A stretch of 64,000 nucleotides of DNA from Lignipirellula cremea (GTDB lineage Bacteria; Planctomycetota; Planctomycetia; Pirellulales; Pirellulaceae). The position numbers were made by a program, and so were the translations under genes. Shown here in pieces: positions 56,128 to 64,000 of the stretch. The notes under the pieces are model-generated. The model worked only from the letters and a program-made list of their open reading frames with translations. It was not told where the DNA came from and searched no databases. Each line of letters starts with the position of its first letter. The first letter of the stretch is position 1. The stretch is taken from contig NZ_CP036433.1 in assembly GCF_007751035.1 (NCBI RefSeq), forward strand, positions 8,723,001-8,787,000, in the 5' to 3' direction.

Positions 56128-57024
56128 TTAGCTGGCGGCGTGGTTGCGGCGCTTGATCATGCGGACTTCGTTGCCGGCGGCGTTGAATTCGACTTCGTCC
56201 ATAAAGGTGCGCATCAACAGAATGCCGCGACCGCCCAGGCGAGTCAGATTGGCCGGGTCGGTTGGATCGGGGAGCGAGCTGGGATCAAAGCCGGGGCCGT
56301 CGTCGCCGATGGTGAAGCGGGCCTCTTCCTTGCGGATCAACGCCGAGACGCGAATCCGCCGGTCGCGATACGGGGCCTGCCCGCTGCGTTCTTCGACCAG
56401 TTCGCGATAGCGTTTGTGATCGTTATCGCGCAGCTCGGAATCCAGCTCCAGGTTGCCGTGAAAAATTGCGTTGACCAGCGCTTCATCGAGCGCCACGCCG
56501 ACCAGGGCCCGTTCGGATTCGGCGATCAGGCCGATCCGTTCGCAGGCGTCCCGCAGGTAGGCCACCATGACGGGCACTGCTTCCGAGTCGTTCTCCAGCT
56601 CAAAGGCGTACTCTGTTTCTTCAACGTGAGCCAGAATGCGGGCTTCGCTGCGTTTCTGCTGGGATACGGACAGGACGTTCTCGACCGTTTCGATCAGCGT
56701 TTTGTTGAGCATCTCTTTGGACGAGTAGCTGGCGGCCCCGGCCTGGAGGGCCTGGACGGCAAGTTCTTCGCCGCCGTGCGAGGTCATCAGAATGACCGGG
56801 ATCAGCGGGTGCTTTTTCTTCATCACCTTGACGAGTTCCAGCCCGTTCAGACGCGGCATCATCATATCGGTCACCACCACATCGGGCGCCGATGCTTCAA
56901 TTTGCTCTAATGCGTCGCAACCGTCGACGGCCGTGGAAACCTCCCAGCCGGACTCTCTTTTCAAGAGTCCGCCGACCAGCGTACGGTCGCGCAAGGTATC
57001 GTCGACAACAAGAATTTTCGCCAT
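56128..57024 (-). CDS. Response regulator with C-terminal RsbW-like HATPase
   Basis: The 298-residue product has a receiver domain (1-120, phospho-acceptor Asp53 in VTDMMMPR, Lys103) and a C-terminal GHKL ATPase of the anti-sigma/serine-kinase type (about 145-290): N-box DEALVNAIFHGNLEL (Asn185), G1 box DDGPGFD (241-247) and G2 box LGGRGILLMRTFMDEV. Such proteins couple a phosphorelay to partner-switching control: phosphorylation could govern binding or phosphorylation of an anti-anti-sigma factor. No such partner is in the window. Its gene is 20 bases downstream of the two hybrid kinase genes, so all three probably act together. Confidence 0.88.
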   Translation of the reverse strand: MAKILVVDDTLRDRTLVGGLLKRESGWEVSTAVDGCDALEQIEASAPDVVVTDMMMPRLNGLELVKVMKKKHPLIPVILMTSHGGEELAVQALQAGAASYSSKEMLNKTLIETVENVLSVSQQKRSEARILAHVEETEYAFELENDSEAVPVMVAYLRDACERIGLIAESERALVGVALDEALVNAIFHGNLELDSELRDNDHKRYRELVEERSGQAPYRDRRIRVSALIRKEEARFTIGDDGPGFDPSSLPDPTDPANLTRLGGRGILLMRTFMDEVEFNAAGNEVRMIKRRNHAAS

Positions 57025-57044
57025 CAGAGTTCTCGGATTCTTGA

Positions 57045-59825
57045 CTACCCATCGTTTAACATATCGTTTTGCCGGGTGAAAGCAACGAGCTGCGTGCGCA
57101 GTCGGTTGACGCTGGCTTCCAGGTCGGTAAGCAGCTCGGCTGCCCCCGCAATTTTCCCCTCGGCTCCCTGTCGTTCCAGACGCATCGCGTCCTCGGTAAT
57201 CGGCGAACCAAACAGCCCCAGGGCCCCTTTCAAAGTATGAGCGGCCCGCGCCATCTGGGCCAGATCTCCCTCTCCCAGACTGCGGCGAAGATCGGCCAGC
57301 AGGCTGTGCGATTCGTGCAGGAAGGTTTCCACCACATCGCGTAGCAGGCCGCGGTCGCCGCCCATCGCATCCAGCGCTTCGTCCCAGTTGACCAGCGAGA
57401 CTTCCTCGGCTTCGGCTTCGATTGCGTCTGGCGCAGCCGGACCGTCTGGCGTTTCCTGCAGCGGCGGGGATAGTTCGGCAATTTTGGCGTACAGCTCGGC
57501 GGAGCGAATCGGCTTGGCCACGTAGTCATCCATCCCGGCCTCCAGGCAGCGTTCCCGGTCGCCCTTCATGGCGTGGGCCGTCATGGCGATGATGGGCACA
57601 TGCCCGCCGGAGGAGAGTTCTTTTTTACGGATGGCTTCGGTCGCTTCCAGGCCGTCGAGTTCGGGCATCTGCACATCCATCAGCACCAGGTCGAAGGAAC
57701 GGGCCTCCAGCGCCAGCAGGGCGTCTTTCCCGTTGTTGGCCACGGCGACCTGGTGGCCTTGTCGCTCCAGCAGGCCGATCGCCAGTTTCTGATTGACCAG
57801 GCTATCCTCGGCCAGCAGAATCTGCAGCGGGCGATGAAGCGGAGACGGCGGAACGGTCGAAGCGGGCTCGGACACTGCCTGCCGGCGATTGATAGCGGCC
57901 ACCACCGTATCGAACAGTTCCGACTGTTTGGCCGGTTTGATCAGGTGCCCTGCCACCGACAGTTGCCGGCAACGGGCAATGTCGCCCGGCCGTCCGCCCG
58001 AGGTCAGCATCACAATGGGCAGATCGGCAAACCGCGGATCGGTCTGGATCCGTTCGACCAGTTCGAACCCGTCGATCTCCGGCATGTTCACATCAGACAG
58101 CACGATCTTTGGTAACGAGCCTTGTTCGGCCAGTTCGTGCAGCCGGGAGATGGCCTCCAGGGCGCCGCGGGTCACATGCGGCTGCATCCCCCAGTTCTGC
58201 AGCATTTCGTCAAGGATCCGGCAGTTGGTTTCGTTGTCGTCGACGATCAGCACGCAGGCGTCCTGCAGGTCGACGGGCTGCCGGGCCTGGCGGGATTCCG
58301 GCTGGAGCGAGCCTTTTTTCAGGCGGGTCGTAAAGTGGAAACTGCTGCCGGCGTTCTCGGTGCTTTCGACCCAGATGCTGCCGCCCATCAGTTCCACCAG
58401 GCGGGCGGAGATCGCCAGCCCCAGTCCGGTGCCGCCGAACTTGCGGGTGGTGGAGTTGTCGGCCTGTTCGAACGCTTCGAAGATTTTGTCGAGCTTCTCC
58501 GGCGCCACGCCGACGCCGGTATCGGTCACTTTGAAATGCAGGACGACCTCGCTGCCTTCCTGCGAGATCGGTTTGACATCGAGCACGACTTCGCCATGGG
58601 GGGTGAATTTGATCGCATTGCCGACCAGGTTGACGATAATCTGCCGCAGCCGGCCCAGGTCGCCGATGAGGATCCGCGGCGTGTCGAGGGCCACATGGTA
58701 AGCCAGTTCCAGCTCTCGGCGGTTGGCCCGAATGGAGAGCGACCGCATGGTGTCGCCCAGTCGTTCGGGCAGGTCGAACTCGCATTCGTCCAGATCGAGT
58801 TTGCCGGCTTCGATCTTGGAGAAATCCAGGATGTCGTTGATCAGGGCCAGCAGCGACTCGCCCGACTCGTGCACCATGCGCAGGTACTCGCGCTGCTCGC
58901 GGGTGAGTTGCGTATCCAGCAGCAGCTCCGTCATGCCGATGATGGCATTCATGGGGGTGCGGATTTCATGGCTCATGTTGGCTAGAAAATCGCTCTTGGC
59001 GCGGTTGGCTGCTTCGGCGGAATCTTTGGCTCTTTGCAATGCTTCCTGGGTCGATTTTTTTTCGGTGATATCACGCGACACGCCGAACGCGCCAATGGTG
59101 TTTCCTTCGTAGTCGAGCAGCGGCACTTTGGTGGTCGAGGCCCAGGTGACCTGGCCGTCGATCCAGTCTTCCCGTTCTTCCTTGTTGATGAGCGCTTCGC
59201 CCGACTCCATGACATGGATTTCGTCCCGGCGGGCCTCGCGGGCATGATCCATGCCGAAGAAGTCAAAGTCGGTGCGGCCGGTGGCTTCGGCCGGATCGTT
59301 CAGACCGCAGCGGACGGCCATGGCCTGGCTGATGCGCAGGAAGCGTCCTTCGCGGTCCTTGAAGTACACGCTGTCGGGCAGATGATCCAGCAGCGAGTGC
59401 AGCAGGAAGCGTTCATGCTCGAGCTGTTTGAGCAGGCGCTGCCGTTCGCGGGCGTAACGGATGGAGCGATCCAGCAGGGCGGCATCGATCTGGGATTTGA
59501 TCAGGTAATCGGCGGCGCCCGCCTGCATGGCGGCCAGATCCACGCGGCGATCGGTGCGGTTGGTCAGGACGATCATCGGCGCATCGACGCCAAAATCGGC
59601 GGCCTGGCGGATCAGGTCGACGCCCCGCTTGCCGTTCAAGTCGTGATCGACCAGGTACACGTCGCGCCCTCCGCGGCGGACTTCCTGCAGGCCTTCCTCG
59701 TACGAGGCGACCCACTCCAGTTCGAACTGGGCGCCTTCGATTTCCTGCAGCATTTCGCGGGTGATGATGAAGTTATGTCGATCATCGTCGATCAGCAGCA
59801 CGCGAATCGGGCCGTTGTCAGACAT
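57045..59825 (-). CDS. Cytosolic hybrid histidine kinase (REC-PAS-HisKA-HATPase-REC-REC-Hpt)
   Basis: The 926-residue product has a receiver domain (1-125, Asp60), a PAS domain (about 145-255), HisKA with His286 (MSHEIRTP), HATPase (about 385-505, with DTGVGV and [10 protein letters not shown] boxes), two more receivers (Asp578 and Asp717) and a C-terminal Hpt domain with His863 (AAHTLKG). All relay residues are present, so phosphate can pass within one chain. It has no membrane segment. Its start codon overlaps the stop of the upstream kinase gene by one base (TGATG), showing tight coupling. Confidence 0.93.
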   Translation of the reverse strand: MSDNGPIRVLLIDDDRHNFIITREMLQEIEGAQFELEWVASYEEGLQEVRRGGRDVYLVDHDLNGKRGVDLIRQAADFGVDAPMIVLTNRTDRRVDLAAMQAGAADYLIKSQIDAALLDRSIRYARERQRLLKQLEHERFLLHSLLDHLPDSVYFKDREGRFLRISQAMAVRCGLNDPAEATGRTDFDFFGMDHAREARRDEIHVMESGEALINKEEREDWIDGQVTWASTTKVPLLDYEGNTIGAFGVSRDITEKKSTQEALQRAKDSAEAANRAKSDFLANMSHEIRTPMNAIIGMTELLLDTQLTREQREYLRMVHESGESLLALINDILDFSKIEAGKLDLDECEFDLPERLGDTMRSLSIRANRRELELAYHVALDTPRILIGDLGRLRQIIVNLVGNAIKFTPHGEVVLDVKPISQEGSEVVLHFKVTDTGVGVAPEKLDKIFEAFEQADNSTTRKFGGTGLGLAISARLVELMGGSIWVESTENAGSSFHFTTRLKKGSLQPESRQARQPVDLQDACVLIVDDNETNCRILDEMLQNWGMQPHVTRGALEAISRLHELAEQGSLPKIVLSDVNMPEIDGFELVERIQTDPRFADLPIVMLTSGGRPGDIARCRQLSVAGHLIKPAKQSELFDTVVAAINRRQAVSEPASTVPPSPLHRPLQILLAEDSLVNQKLAIGLLERQGHQVAVANNGKDALLALEARSFDLVLMDVQMPELDGLEATEAIRKKELSSGGHVPIIAMTAHAMKGDRERCLEAGMDDYVAKPIRSAELYAKIAELSPPLQETPDGPAAPDAIEAEAEEVSLVNWDEALDAMGGDRGLLRDVVETFLHESHSLLADLRRSLGEGDLAQMARAAHTLKGALGLFGSPITEDAMRLERQGAEGKIAGAAELLTDLEASVNRLRTQLVAFTRQNDMLNDG

Positions 59826-62800
59826 CAGGCGGTCTCCGTCGAAGGCAAGTCGCCTGACGGGCGACCCAGGTAACTTTCGACTTCCCGACGAATCACGGCG
59901 AGCTCCTGCGTTAGCGTGGCAAGCGGTTCTTCGGCCCCTTCAAACTCGGCCGCCTTCCCCATTTTTTCCAGATCATAGGCAATCTCGTACGCCCGGTGCA
60001 CCCCATAAAACCGCATCGACCCTTTGAGGGTGTGGGCCGCCCTTTGCAACAGTTTGGCGTCGCGATTGTTAATCGCCTGGCGCATCTGCAGCAGCTGCTC
60101 GGGATATTCCTGCAGGTAGGCGTCGGAGACATCTTTCAGCAAGGGATCGTCGCCATTGACGTTGTTCAGGGCGTCTTTCCATTGAATGCGAGGCGCCTCG
60201 CACGGGGACGCTTCTTCGGCTGCAGCGACGTCGGCCGGTTCCTCGGCGCGGTTGACTTCGCACAACGAAGCGATTTTATCAAACAGGTTCTGCGCCCGAA
60301 TCGGCTTGGACAGATATTCATCCATCCCGGCGGCCAGGCACCGCTCGCGGTCTCCCTGCAGGGCATGGGCCGTCATGGCCATGATGAGCGTACGATGGTC
60401 GCTGGACCGCTCCAACTTGCGGATGGCCCGGGTCGCTTCCAGACCGTCGAGGATGGGCATTTGCACATCCATCAGGATCAGGTCAAAGGTTTCGCGCTGG
60501 ACCGCCTCGACTGCTTCCTGGCCGTTGTTAGCCACCGCCACGGAATGGCCGTGTTTGCGGAGCAGGCCAAGCGCCAGCTTTTGATTGACCAGGCTGTCTT
60601 CCGCCAGCAGGATCTTCATCGGCCGCAGCTGTCCCGCATCATAAACGGGAGCCGTCGGCGCCACCGCCCGGACCGTACCCAGGGTGGACATGATGGCGTC
60701 GAACAGTTCCGACTGCTTGACGGGTTTGGTCAGCCAGGCCGCCACCCCCAGTTTTTCACAGCGCTGGTGGTCGTCGGTCCCGGCCGAAGAGCTGAGCATC
60801 AAAATGGTGTGCAAGGGGGAGTGCGATTCCAGCCGGCGGACAAACTCAAAGCCATCGATATGCGGCATTTTGGTGTCGACCAGCACCACATCAAAAGCGT
60901 CGTCCCGCAGCCGGATCAGGGCCTCATCGGCGCTACCCGCCAGCGTGGGCACCATTTGCCAGTTGTGCAGCATCGACCGCAGAATGTTGCGGTTGGTATG
61001 GTTGTCGTCGACCACCAGCACTTTGGTTCCGCTGCCCTGGATATCCTCGGCCGCGGGCATTGGCTGCGGCGGTTCGTCGCAGAATTTCATGCGGGCGGTA
61101 AAGTGGAAAGCGGCGCCTTTGCCCGGCTCGCTTTCGACCCAGATATGGCCGCCCATCAGCTCCACAAAACGGGCCGAGATGGCCAGACCCAGGCCGGTGC
61201 CGCCATGCTGCCGGGTGGGACTATTATCGGCCTGCTCAAACGCATGGAAAATGGTTTCATGCAAATGGACCGGGATGCCGCGGCCCGTATCGCGAACGTT
61301 GAAGTGCAGCAGGACTGAATCCGGCTGCATTTCTTCGACTGTCACGCGCAGGGAAACTTCCCCCTGATCGGTAAATTTCACCGCGTTGCCGACCAGGTTC
61401 GTGACCACCTGCCGCAGGCGAACGCCGTCGCCCAGCAGATGGTCGGGAACGTCGTCGGCGAAATAGCTGGTGAGCTCCAGGCTTTGCCGGTGGGCCCGTA
61501 CGGCAAGCGACTTGAGCATGTCGCCGATCGATTCGCGCAGCGAAAAGGGCAGCTCTTCCAGCGAGAGCTTGCCGGCTTCGATCTTGCTGAAATCGAGCAC
61601 GTCGTTGATGATGGCCAGCAGGTTGAGCGCCGACTCCAGCACCATTTCCAGGTAGTCGCGTTGGTCTTTCACCAGCGAACCGCTGAGCACCAGTTCCGTC
61701 ATGCCGATGATGGCATTCATGGGGGTGCGGACTTCGTGGCTCATGTTGGCCAGGAACTGGCTCTTGGCCTGGTTGGCTGCGTCGGCCGCTTCCTTGGCCG
61801 CCCGCAACTGGACTTCGGCCCGCCGCCGGTCAGAGATATCCAGGACGAAGCAGATGCATTCGTCGCCGTTGTTCTCGTCGTCGAGCATCGACACGCCGAT
61901 CATCACATGCACCCGGCGGCCGTCGCGGCGGATGTACTCTTTCTCCCAGGGCTGCGCCGTGCCCGTTTCCGCCAGCTGACGCAGGGCGTTCTCGTCGCCG
62001 GCTCGATACTCAGGCGGGGTCAATTCATCCCAGCGGATGCGATTCGCGTTCAGGTCATCGCGGGTATATCCGATCAGCCCCAGCAGGGCGTCGTTCGCTT
62101 TGACCACGCGGCCATCCAGCCCCGCCACCATAATGCCGATAATGTTCGACTCCACCAGCCGCCGGAACTTGCCGTCGGCCTGTCGCTGCGCTCGCTCCGC
62201 CTTGATGCGGTCGGTCACGTTCCAGAACATGCCCTGGGCGCCGATCACGTTCTGCGCTTCGTCGCAAACGGGAGCCTTGAGCACCTGGACATAGATCAGC
62301 TCGCCATCGGGGCGAATGTGCTCTTCGATGTCCTCCAGGGTGACGCGCTGCTCCACGACCAGGCGGTCGTCGTTCCGGTATTTCTCCGCCATTTCCGGCG
62401 GGAACAGGTCGTGGTCCGTGCGGCCGATCAGCTCTTCATAGGTGACCTTCAGCTCTTCGCAGTAACGCTGGTTGGCGAACACAATCTTGCCGGTGAGATC
62501 TTTCTGGAACACATTCAGCGGCAAGCTGTCGACCAGCGACCGGTAACGATTTTCATTCTGCGCCAGGGCGGTCTGGGCCCGCTCCCGCTCGGCAATTTCC
62601 ACCTGCAACGCGGCGTTCGCTTTGCCCAGCTCGTGGCCCCGTTGTTCGGCGTGCTGCGAATGAAAATCGGCCCGCTGGGAAAGCAGCTCGTTGGCGGCCG
62701 CCAGCTCTTCTTCCAGACGCTTGCGACGCTGCGCGATCAGCGTGACCGCCCCAATGGCGAACACCGCCAGGAACCGGTTGATGTAACAATGCCAGGCCGG

Positions 62801-63202
62801 AGCCAGAAACACTTGCTGCTCGCCGTCCCAGAATCCGGGCGAGAAAAACATCCCCAGCACCGTCAGCAGCGTGGAACAGCCGGCCGCAAAAAAGACATCG
62901 CTCCGCGAGGGCGACCACATAGCAACCAGCACCACCAGCACGTACGGCACCCCCGCCGCCACGCCCAGGGGCATCATCAGATCCAAGAAAAACAGCGCGG
63001 CCATCAACAGGCCGCACACCGTTAGAACTTGAATCCGGCTATTCACGATGAGTCTCACGCGTGGCACAAGCGTTGGCGACAATCGCCGTTCCGAGAGTTT
63101 GCTGAAGAGCTGGCTTACTCGATAAGGTTTCAGGGCCGCTCCGAAAAGAATGTTCCGGCAGTCCCTCACGACGATGGTGATCCACCCCGGCTTGTAAGAC
63201 AA
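59825..63202 (-). CDS. Membrane hybrid histidine kinase (MASE-like/PAS/PAS/HisKA/HATPase/REC/REC/Hpt)
   Basis: The 1,125-residue product has four N-terminal membrane helices (about 57-157), a coiled coil (160-210), two PAS domains (about 215-335 and 345-460), HisKA with His489 (MSHEVRTP), HATPase (about 590-705), receivers with Asp776 and Asp912, and a C-terminal Hpt with His1057 (AAHTLKG). The signal is unknown. The start is uncertain: the frame opens with TTG at 63202, and GTG codons at 63058 or 63046, just before the first membrane helix, are good alternatives. It leads a three-gene operon. Confidence 0.9.
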   Translation of the reverse strand: MSYKPGWITIVVRDCRNILFGAALKPYRVSQLFSKLSERRLSPTLVPRVRLIVNSRIQVLTVCGLLMAALFFLDLMMPLGVAAGVPYVLVVLVAMWSPSRSDVFFAAGCSTLLTVLGMFFSPGFWDGEQQVFLAPAWHCYINRFLAVFAIGAVTLIAQRRKRLEEELAAANELLSQRADFHSQHAEQRGHELGKANAALQVEIAERERAQTALAQNENRYRSLVDSLPLNVFQKDLTGKIVFANQRYCEELKVTYEELIGRTDHDLFPPEMAEKYRNDDRLVVEQRVTLEDIEEHIRPDGELIYVQVLKAPVCDEAQNVIGAQGMFWNVTDRIKAERAQRQADGKFRRLVESNIIGIMVAGLDGRVVKANDALLGLIGYTRDDLNANRIRWDELTPPEYRAGDENALRQLAETGTAQPWEKEYIRRDGRRVHVMIGVSMLDDENNGDECICFVLDISDRRRAEVQLRAAKEAADAANQAKSQFLANMSHEVRTPMNAIIGMTELVLSGSLVKDQRDYLEMVLESALNLLAIINDVLDFSKIEAGKLSLEELPFSLRESIGDMLKSLAVRAHRQSLELTSYFADDVPDHLLGDGVRLRQVVTNLVGNAVKFTDQGEVSLRVTVEEMQPDSVLLHFNVRDTGRGIPVHLHETIFHAFEQADNSPTRQHGGTGLGLAISARFVELMGGHIWVESEPGKGAAFHFTARMKFCDEPPQPMPAAEDIQGSGTKVLVVDDNHTNRNILRSMLHNWQMVPTLAGSADEALIRLRDDAFDVVLVDTKMPHIDGFEFVRRLESHSPLHTILMLSSSAGTDDHQRCEKLGVAAWLTKPVKQSELFDAIMSTLGTVRAVAPTAPVYDAGQLRPMKILLAEDSLVNQKLALGLLRKHGHSVAVANNGQEAVEAVQRETFDLILMDVQMPILDGLEATRAIRKLERSSDHRTLIMAMTAHALQGDRERCLAAGMDEYLSKPIRAQNLFDKIASLCEVNRAEEPADVAAAEEASPCEAPRIQWKDALNNVNGDDPLLKDVSDAYLQEYPEQLLQMRQAINNRDAKLLQRAAHTLKGSMRFYGVHRAYEIAYDLEKMGKAAEFEGAEEPLATLTQELAVIRREVESYLGRPSGDLPSTETA

Positions 63203-63472
63203 CCCTCAATAGAGCGAATCGACCGCCACTCGACAAGCAAACACTCCCCTTCCCCGCCGTTTTCCTCCACATCGGCCAGAGGATACGGTGAACCGCTCGC
63301 TACTGCCGGAGAGGACGCAGCTTCCCCGGCGCCCGAATTCGGCCGGCGGACGGATGGCCCGGCGGTCGGCCCTTGTATAATAAGCCAGGCACAATGTTCC
63401 CGGACGTTGTCAACAACCCAGTCGAAGGCCGCTGTCTGTTCTGATCGCTCTCTTTACGAGTCACGCTGTCCG
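63203..63472. other. Divergent intergenic region, no gene seen
   Basis: It separates the kinase operon from the membrane-protein gene at the window end. If the kinase starts at 63058 or 63046 it is longer. No clear promoter elements were found. Confidence 0.35.
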
Positions 63473-64000
63473 ATGCATCGTCGCTTCCCACCGACGGCTG
63501 TCGATTACCTGATCATGGCGATCAATCCGACATTGATTATCGCCATGATTCTGGGACTTTTGTTCTTTCTGGCCCAGTGCCTTTACCACGGGCCTTATCC
63601 GGGCCGGCTGAATCTGATTTTGTTCTGCTTTACCGTGGGGGCCGTGCTCATCACGCGGATCGCGATTGAACAAGGCCGCAGCCATGCGGCCGGTTTCGCC
63701 GTCTGTCTGGGTGGAGCCACGCTGCTGGCCATGTCGCGGTTTGTGGAGTACTCAGGTCCGCTGGCCGGTCTGGGCCTGCTGCTGAATGTGTTCTTCCTGG
63801 GTCTCGCCTGGTGGATGGCCGACCGCATCACGCTCGACTGCACCCTGATTGATGAAACCCAGGACGCCAGCGGAGCCGGTCTGCTGCAGGGCGGACTGCT
63901 CAGCTGGCAACGTCCGACGGAACCGGGCAATACGGAACTGGACGGCGTCGCTACGTCTGCGGAAGAACCGACCGATCCCCGCGAGCGGCCCGCCTCCCCT
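63473..64000 (+). CDS. Membrane protein of unknown function, cut by window end
   Basis: The ATG at 63473 opens a frame that stays open to the last base (176 codons). The translated part begins MHRRFPPTAVDYLIMAINPTL and contains three or four hydrophobic helices (about 18-36, 48-66, 75-92 and 97-118), then a segment with DCTLIDETQDASGAGLLQ and an acidic Pro/Glu tail. Planctomycete membrane proteins with a similar opening and DASGxGLLQ element are familiar to me as neighbours of transglutaminase/DUF58-type clusters, but this is from memory. The downstream context is outside the window. Confidence 0.7.
   Translation, partial: MHRRFPPTAVDYLIMAINPTLIIAMILGLLFFLAQCLYHGPYPGRLNLILFCFTVGAVLITRIAIEQGRSHAAGFAVCLGGATLLAMSRFVEYSGPLAGLGLLLNVFFLGLAWWMADRITLDCTLIDETQDASGAGLLQGGLLSWQRPTEPGNTELDGVATSAEEPTDPRERPASP

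Noticed and set aside
61439-63025. Plus-strand open frame of 528 codons antisense to the membrane hybrid kinase
   Set aside because: The kinase motifs on the minus strand are complete; the antisense frame has no recognisable domain.

Overview
This GC-rich window almost certainly comes from a planctomycete, probably of the Pirellulales type. The main reasons are the paired genes for a giant PSCyt1/DUF1549/DUF1553 cytochrome-like protein and a Tat-exported DUF1501 protein, a membrane Ser/Thr kinase with a long TPR tail, a heparan-type sulfatase, a Gly/Asn-rich 'protocadherin-like' secreted protein, a VIT-VWA protein behind an ECF sigma factor, and large hybrid histidine kinases. No rRNA, tRNA, CRISPR array, insertion sequence or phage gene was found.

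Layout. Bases 1-3,200 hold three small secreted His- or Cys-rich proteins plus one other small secreted protein, all on the minus strand. Bases 3,500-4,900 hold two small genes of unknown role. Bases 5,000-13,500 form a metal-efflux block: a PAP2-type lipoprotein (minus), then an OmpR-type response regulator and a three-gene TolC / membrane-fusion / RND (CusA/CzcA-type) operon (plus). TCTCAT direct repeats spaced by one DNA turn lie in front of the regulator and, on the other strand, in front of the operon; they are good operator candidates. Bases 13,700-22,600 hold an MscS-type channel, two small proteins, a methyltransferase, a sulfatase and a CapD/WbpM-type sugar-nucleotide dehydratase.

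Bases 22,800-29,300 hold the kinase-TPR protein, a FeoB-associated Cys-rich membrane peptide, an HTH-EIIA fusion and the Gly/Asn-rich secreted protein. The 880-base gap at 29,268-30,147 contains a promoter-like sequence, a series of hairpins and a strong intrinsic terminator: a candidate unannotated structured RNA. Bases 30,148-34,824 are the PSCyt1/DUF1549/DUF1553 + DUF1501 pair. Then follow a double-GGDEF protein, a CsgG-like TPR lipoprotein with a PPGNY tail, an alpha/beta-hydrolase lipoprotein and an SRPBCC protein.

Bases 41,000-46,100 are an ECF sigma factor followed by a 1,482-residue anti-sigma-like/VIT/VWA/DUF2135 protein. Bases 46,400-51,150 hold an OleC-type ligase divergent from a transglutaminase-like TPR protein. 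Bases 51,175-56,000 hold a molybdenum-carrier-like protein, methionine aminopeptidase and an orphan PglX-type adenine methyltransferase with no other BREX gene in the window. Bases 56,128-63,202 are a minus-strand signalling cluster: two hybrid kinases with terminal Hpt domains, overlapping by one base, and a receiver-HATPase (RsbW-like) protein. The window ends inside a membrane-protein gene on the plus strand.

Protein assignments rest on motif recognition by eye, without database searches; start codons were chosen from ribosome-binding sites and signal peptides and are flagged where uncertain.
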